Positions 57,605 to 64,000 of a DNA stretch of 64,000 bases are shown here, piece by piece. How positions within the stretch are numbered: position 1 is the stretch's first letter; each line of letters begins with the position of its first letter. Below the pieces are notes generated by a model that worked only from the letters and a program-made list of their open reading frames with translations, did not search any database and was not told the DNA's origin. Made by a program: the position numbers and the translations under genes. The stretch is from Vanessa cardui (taxonomy: Eukaryota > Arthropoda > Insecta > Lepidoptera > Nymphalidae), in NCBI RefSeq assembly GCF_905220365.1, contig NC_061127.1, positions 8,308,001 to 8,372,000 of the forward strand. The letters run 5' to 3'.

Positions 57605-60600
57605 TATTTTTATATATTAATGCGTAAGCTGATTTTTCTTACAGTGATTATTTGATACTGAAATTATTTAGCTGATCGATAAAATGTCGGTTTTTTTTCT
57701 CATTTTGAAGAGCTCCAGCCGTAGACGTATAGAAAATTAAAGAGGATTCTTGATTGCAATTTACTAAATTGTAAACGATTTAACGAACAAATAATCAATA
57801 GTATGGAGCACAAAATGTTAGAGGCCGATTGACTATTAAAAAACAAATAAAAAGAGCGTGGACCTACTACCACATATGTTGTTCTTTGTTTTAATAACAA
57901 TATATTTAAGAACTGACCGTAGTCTAGGCTAGGAACTCGATTCAAAGGCCAAAGACCACAAATATTATGAATCATATAACAACATATCCCAATATGTCAA
58001 GGCCTTTTTTAAAACTTAATTTAAAATCGCCTCTTTGACAATGTACGTACTAGCTAGTTAGGTATCCTAGATGTCTAAAAGAATTGCAAATCTCGTAACA
58101 ACAATGTACATTTTAATGGCGTTTAACTGTTAGGAATATAACATCGAAATAGTAAAATGTAGCAAAATTGTCCATGTGTAAATCTCATTGTCTTGGATTA
58201 GCATCTATTATAATTGAGGGATGCCAGCGTGACTCTGGAGCTATGAACGCATGTGGCAGGGTCTCCCTGGTCTGTTTCAAACGGCCCTGAGGAAGGCAAC
58301 TGGGGTATCTCTGGGGTTTGGCAAAATTACCTTTGCCACCTGAAAAGATCACTGCCGAGAACAGTTTAGGTCGAAACTATTCCGCAAACTCTCGATCCGT
58401 GCAGAAGATGGTCCTAGTAGTTTGGGTAAAATCATACATAACCCACATCCAACCAATCCTCTCAAGGATTCCATTTGTAATATTCATTAGTATATAGTAA
58501 ATAAAATGTTAAATAATATTCAATATTCAACAGTGATAAAGATTACAGCAACCACTACCAACTTTTGGACTCCACATTGATCCTGAGATTTCCTCGATAA
58601 AAAAAAACAATAACGCTTCATATTTATCGAACTCGCGCCTCATAAGCCGGCCCCTAGATCAACGATTAGCAGGACACGTATTATTGTGATAAATTACTTT
58701 ATTTCATATTTATTTAAAGTAAATTGTCTGTAATTATAAAAAACATAACATAAAGTACGGCCACAAATTTGACTAACAATAGCTTAATAACGTAGCGTAG
58801 TTACTTTTTTACAAGCAAATTCGTTTCCCCATTATAATTTAACATTACTAGGTACTATGTTTTCTCTAATTTTATGTGGCAGCAGTTGTCGTCAATGAAA
58901 TGTATTCAATGAATAGCAAAATAAGACCTTATTATTACTATTGTACGCTAAATATATTATTACTTTTCAATTTTTGTTTTATGTTTAAGTGGTATCGATA
59001 AATCAATATTTATAATGATTACTGGATAGATAAACGAAAAATGTTTCGCTTTATCGCAGTGCCATAGTGCGTCAATTCTTTCTATTGAAAATGACTGCTT
59101 TTTTTTTAAACTGTGTTCGATTCTGAACATGTAAAAAATGTTTCACGGTTGTTAATATCATAAAATTGTAATTAAAGGAGAAAAATTATTACGATTGTAT
59201 AATTATCACTATCCAGTTCTTAGCCTTGTTCATTTATTATTTACATAGACCCTAATCTAACATGCATTCTGTCAAATATTACATTTGCGTACTAATCATA
59301 ACCAAAGACAATGAGATTTAGACAAAGACAATTTTATACTTTTTACTAATATGTAATATTTCTGAAAGTAATATCATTTATCTAGTTACAACACTATTAT
59401 AGAAAAATTTAACTGATATTTAAACCTCCATTTTTACTATCTTAAAATCCGTTTTGAAATATGCTAAGAATATTGCTACGATAAAATTCTGTGACATGCT
59501 ATATAAAAGTATATATGTAAAGTATGTAATGAAATAATAACTAAAATATTGTTTCACAAATTATGATAATATATAGAAATTTGTAATGTTAAAACGCCCT
59601 GTTCGTTGTGTATTTCATGAGATATTGAAGTTCTCCGAATACATTACAGATTTTAACTTGAAGAGTGAGCATTATGAGATTTTAGGAAATTATGTATTAT
59701 TAAACAAAAGAATTTTAAGTGAACGGTTGTTTTTATAACATAATTTTAGTTTATGATAAGTTTCTTACATGCTATGGATCTATGATATATGTAGTTACTC
59801 ATATTTTGATTTTTAGATTGTTAGTAATTTATCTAATACTATCTATTTGAAAAAATATATGTGTGTGATTCTGCCTACGTACTGAACAAAATTAATATCT
59901 CTATGATAACAGACTGAGTGCTATTACGGAGTTCGCTTATTCGACAAGTGTGCATGAAGTCGACAGTACATTTTCAGTGCAAAGCCCACGTAACACTGTG
60001 AAGTGTTTTGAATCCTATTTAAAATATAAGTGGTAGTTTGACAGTGCTTAGTTTTGCTTTTCAAGTGCAAGGCGTTATAGCAGTATTATTTAGAACATGG
60101 TTCATTAAAAAAAAATTGTTTACTTATTGTTTACGAACAAAAGTCGAATATCAATTATCGCTTAAATACCTATACGAATCAGTTCCAGGTGATATTTTTC
60201 AGCGGTGAGTATTCAAAATTTTATAAGTTTTAATTTTAAATTGATTACCAAATAAAAACACAATATTATACTGCTTCAATTAGTAAGCATATATAAAGTA
60301 ATATAGGTATTTTGTATACCAACTATTAAATAAATAAAACTTGGTAGTCTTGTAATACGTTATTAAAAAAGCGACGTAGGATTCGGTTTGATTTCATTCC
60401 CAAGGAATCACTATCCAAGTGTTTAATCTATATTTACAATTTGATACACATTCTAAACAAACTTCCCTGTGTTTGATGAAATGCTACTCATGTTGAGACA
60501 GCATGGAGAGCTTCAAATATTCTCCTGAAGAGAACTGAAGTGAATTATTTTAAGCTGGAATGTACGTAGCTACTGTTTTTGTAGCTACTATTTACTGTTA

Positions 60601-61077
60601 CCAATATTTATTTGCAATATATACCTATTTGTCCGATAAGGAATTTTGTCAATTTTTAAGACTTATTAACACAGTAGATTAACATCAAAAAAGGTACGTT
60701 TACATCAAAAGTACCTATCATAATACCACCTTGCCATAACAATATGTACCTATGTTTACGAGTTTTGAATGAATGAGTACAAGAATATTAAACAAATAGA
60801 GGAAAATATATTATTATTATTACAAAAGGAGTACAAATTTTATCACAACACGAACGGTGTTTAGTCTGAAATTTTACTATCAATCATCGTAATTAAATTC
60901 CATTATCTTGAAATTATCACTTTTAATCAATAATAGTAGTGGATTATATTTTCTTTAATCACCAGATGTTAATTATTTATCCTGACAATCTTATATTTCT
61001 TAAATATCTGTATCATTGTTCGACGTCATGGCAGCTACAGCTAATTATAAACCATAATTTTGAAAATATTTTCCTTG
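57605..61077. other. Intergenic AT-rich stretch upstream of the ABCA gene
   Basis: No protein gene is supported. 58200-58450 has a less AT-biased block (GGAAGGCAACTGGGG and nearby) that may be an old LINE tail. 59940-60204 is a possible promoter/first exon, listed separately. Confidence 0.45.
59940..60204 (+). promoter_or_regulatory. Possible promoter and non-coding first exon of the ABCA gene
   Basis: A less AT-biased stretch with start-site-like sequence (around 59936-59980) ends in a strong donor, CAGCG|GTGAGT, at 60204/60205. A matching acceptor (CATTTCTCAG) ends at 62798, 30 bp before the ABCA ATG. No ORF is needed for a 5' UTR exon. This is an inference from splice signals only. Confidence 0.3.
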
Positions 61078-61261
61078 GGTGGGTACCCAGACAGGCGTGT
61101 ATATGGCGTCAACACCAAATGTTGGTGTAGATATATAATGAAGACATAAATAACTTATACCTACAAATGTCAATACCTGTGTAGATAATATCAATATATT
61201 CGCTTGACTAGGACCTTGAGACATTCCATCATTCATAGTTTGCACTGTTCGAATCGATTAT

Positions 61262-61312
61262 ATAAAAAAAATGCAGACGAATTGATAACCTCCTCCTTTT
61301 TGAAGTCGGTTG
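61262..61312 (-). repeat. Terminal fragment of the AACCGACTTC family
   Basis: Minus strand AACCGACTTCAAAAAGGAGG followed by GGTTATCAATTCGTCTG, identical in type to the start of the element at 2544. Confidence 0.6.
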
Positions 61313-62171
61313 AAAATAACGTGTGGTGGAACTATTTACCAAAAAGATAAGCTTTAAAACAGTATTAGGTAAAACCTTTATTTGATTGGATTGTTTATGA
61401 AACTAATTTATAATCCTTAAAAATCTAATTATGACTATGATATTGCTTTATGGATTTTACGAGATAAAAAGAGTTTAATCCCTACTTTATCGATCCATCA
61501 TTTAGATTTCACAGGAGTTTTTTGTACGCTAAAATGACGCATACTACTTGTTGTTGCCTAAAGTACTTAGGCAGGCTTAAAGACTTAAGACAGAGAAGTT
61601 AGGCATAGCATAAGATTCTAAAGAAGATTTTTATTTTTAAAGTCGGACAGATAGAAGGAAAGTCCAGACCAGACTTTTAAAAAGAATCTTTGGAACGCAC
61701 TACCTCATATCGAAAGAAAATTTTCTTTATCTCTTGCATAACATTTCTCAGTTCTGTAGTATTTTAAAATTAACAACAAAAAAAAAGGCATCGGAAGGCT
61801 GACTGTTAATAATTATTTTACTCTATTAGGCAAAATTGTAATAGACCATCTATAACAATTTCCATCACAATATTCATAACTTTCTTTTTAATTATTATTA
61901 ATAGGACATTGTTCCCGGATCAAATAGTTTAGGTTGCATTCTGTATTTTAATGTAGATCAAAGTCAGTCTAGAACATTTCCGACGCCGTGTCTAGGTTAA
62001 TAAGCAAATTAACAGAGCTACTTGTTAGATGCGTCGCCCACGCGATTTCTGACGACCTACACAATAGTTGCTATGCTTAAAATTACTGAATTTAGTCTGA
62101 CAAAATCATGAAATGGTCGGACATTTTTATATGGTAAATTGATATGTGTATTTGTCCTCATCGTAGATCTA

Positions 62172-62224
62172 TCAAGGTTTATTTAGACTATATATATATT
62201 ATATATAGTCTAAATAAACCTTGA
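62172..62224. repeat. Perfect 25-bp palindrome with 3-base loop
   Basis: TCAAGGTTTATTTAGACTAT followed by ATATA, loop TAT, then the exact complement. A third partial unit (GACTATATATATATTATA) follows at once. Confidence 0.85.
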
Positions 62225-62249
62225 CTATATATATATTATAAACATCGTT

Positions 62250-62592
62250 GCATTACAATATATCTCGTCAGATTGTAAGCTGTTAAAACATTGTAAATCG
62301 TGAAATATGTTTGTAATTTATTATTGCAAATTTAATAGGAGTTCACTCTATTGACAGTTTATAATTTATAATCTAATGGTAGTTGCAATTTCACGGTGAA
62401 ATGTTACTACATTAATACATATAAATAACGTTCAACCAATCAGCGTGCGAGATGCATGCCAGCTCACAATGTGACTGCTTCCCATCGATAGATTACAATA
62501 TAGCGAAAAATAATGCGTTAAATTGCAATCATATTTTACGGTTCACAATATTTCGACAGTTTACAATCTGATGAGATAGATTGTAATCTAAC
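62250..62592. mobile_element. MITE upstream of the ABCA gene, about 340 bp
   Basis: Inverted ends of about 58 bp with some mismatches: left ATTACAATATATCTCGTCAG ATTGTAA..., right (reversed) ATTACAATCTATCTCATCAG ATTGTAA.... The interior has CCAATCAGCGTGCGAG. It ends about 235 bp before the ABCA start codon. Confidence 0.65.
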
Positions 62593-62827
62593 ATATAAAT
62601 AGATCTAATAGAAAACAATATATCGAAATTTAACTACTAAATGTAACCCGCTGTTACTTCATACGAGTACTTACGGGTATCATTATAAGATTTATATATA
62701 TAGAAACATCTACCTATGCAGATATTGAAGGAGATAATCTGCATAGGTTTCATTACAGCCAGCGAGCAAACGTAGAATTAAAAAATCTCATTTCTCAGCA
62801 TTAGTAAAAGTTAAATAGAAAACCTAG

Positions 62828-64000
62828 ATGAAATTTAATTCCGTTTCTCATCAGATAATGAAGGTGAGAAAAAATGCTAAAACAGCGGAGGCTTGGACGA
62901 AGTTTCGTTTGTTGATGTGGAAGAATTTCTTACAACAATGGCGGCATCGAATTCAGACTTTTCTAGAATTGTTTCTACCTGTATTAACGATGACTCTAAT
63001 ACTTATTTTACGTCAACAAGTAGAACCAGTAAAACACTCAACAATCCGATATCCGCCTTTAAACGCTTATACGTTGAATTTCTCAGTGCCTGTAATGTAA
63101 GTTTTTTAGTTTTCTTTCTCTTTTAATTTAATGTTAACATTATGCTTTATTCTATTTTATTTTTTTAGGTCGGGTTTTAATTTTAGTGAACTGTCTATAG
63201 CATATTCACCGCAAAGTCCAGTTTTAGATGACGTAATTCGAAATGCAATGGCAAATCTTTTGACTTACAATATAAAACAATTTATCTCAATAATTCAACA
63301 AGCACCTGACTTTCCTGATATACCTATAGATATACCTCCTGACATATTAGAAAATATAAATAGTACACTTATTAATGAGATTGCAAAAAGGCTTGTGAGA
63401 GTAAAGGGATACGAAAAGGCCTCAGAGTTGAGAGGTATTTACAAGACCGAACAAGTAACTCGAGAGGTCATAGCGGCGGTAGAATTTGATGATAGCTTAT
63501 TAGGTTTGTAACAAATTCCGTCATGCTTAAGTGTAAATAATTTTAACATAACGTTGTAAAAATAATCCATTTTATATTTTAGGCACGAATTTTTTACCGA
63601 AAAACTTGTCGTATGCGCTTAGATTTCCAGAAAGACCCCGTTTAAATTCATTTCATCGTTTGGGATCGCGAAGCTGGTACACAGACGTCGTGTTTCCATA
63701 TATGGAATTATCTGGACCAAGATTTCCTTATTCTTGGGAGGGAGGCAATGAGCCAGGTATAAATTTGATGATACATATATTAGTTTTACATTCTTTATTT
63801 AGTGTTTTATTCGAATCTTTGCTATCTTTCTAGGTTACGTCAACGAGATGTTTATTGCAATACAGAACGCTATATCAATGGAGTTAATTTCTCGTTTGAC
63901 TAGCATAAATTTGGAAAATTTCAAAGTTCATATCCAAAGATATCCTCATGCGCCTTACATCAATGACGTTGCTGTGCAAGCACTGAGTTTGATATTCCCA
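62828..64000 (+). CDS. ABCA-subfamily ABC transporter, N-terminal part (continues past the window end)
   Basis: Exons 62828-63096, 63169-63503, 63583-63756 and 63834 to beyond 64000 join in phase. The start at 62828 is preceded by an in-frame stop; Met at 62858 is an alternative. The N-terminal cytoplasmic stretch (FRLLMWKNFLQQWRHRIQTF) followed by the first membrane helix (ELFLPVLTMTLILIL) is the standard ABCA opening. A long extracellular loop follows (YSPQSPVLDDVI, LRFPERPRLN, WYTDVVFPYMELSGPR). GYVNEMFIAIQNAISMELIS and RYPHAPYINDVAVQ match the region before the first TM bundle in ABCA3-like proteins. These move lipids across membranes. Nucleotide-binding domains lie outside the window, so the exact paralogue cannot be named. 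Confidence 0.88.

Noticed and set aside
1..64000. CRISPR arrays, operons, or a prokaryotic-type gene cluster
   Set aside because: No regularly spaced direct repeats were seen, and all genes are spliced animal genes on AT-rich DNA.

Overview
The window is AT-rich animal nuclear DNA with split genes (GT-AG introns) and many repeats. It almost certainly comes from a moth or butterfly. The proteins read as insect orthologues, and the repeats (tRNA-derived SINEs with TTG or TAAA tails, short Helitrons ending in CTAG, the AACCGACTTC family, RTE- and R1-type LINE relics) are ones I associate with Lepidoptera, perhaps a nymphalid. No database was searched.

Eight protein-coding genes can be supported. 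For each of the six genes that lie fully in the window, the spliced exons sum to an exact multiple of three and all intron phases agree. In order: (1) the 3' part of a KIF19-like kinesin-8 gene, + strand, 26-8286; (2) a complete Cys-loop anion-type receptor subunit, - strand, 25026-9815, 498 aa, with an 11.3-kb first intron; (3) TBL3/UTP13, a U3 processome WD40 protein, - strand, 28023-25355, 795 aa; (4) a TMEM186-like mitochondrial membrane protein, + strand, 28605-34382, 191 aa, whose only intron holds a 4.9-kb Tc1/mariner-type transposon; (5) MAP kinase kinase 4, - strand, 38367-35365, 409 aa; (6) RNA polymerase I subunit RPA43 (POLR1F), - strand, 43838-42222, 275 aa; (7) mitochondrial ribosomal protein S7, + strand, 44576-45823, 240 aa; (8) the 5' end of an ABCA-type transporter, + strand, from 62828 past the window end.

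Layout: KIF19 and the receptor converge. The receptor starts only 328 bp after the TBL3 stop on the same strand. TBL3/TMEM186 (581 bp) and POLR1F/mRpS7 (737 bp) are divergent pairs. TMEM186 and MKK4 converge. Two of the housekeeping genes act in ribosome production (TBL3 in pre-rRNA processing, POLR1F in rRNA transcription) and two in mitochondria; I see no dedicated shared pathway. About 39.1-40.9 kb and 46.4-62.8 kb are mainly transposon debris: a hAT-like element with 8-bp target duplications carrying an antisense R1-type reverse transcriptase relic, a second truncated copy with an exact 255-bp tandem duplication, SINEs, RTE relics, and a Helitron with other elements nested in it.

I found no CRISPR array, operon or clearly new multi-gene system. 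The most notable points are a SINE inserted directly at a kinesin splice acceptor, a Gly in the kinesin switch I motif, an A-P-R order at the receptor's selectivity filter, the large transposon in the TMEM186 intron, and the layered transposons.
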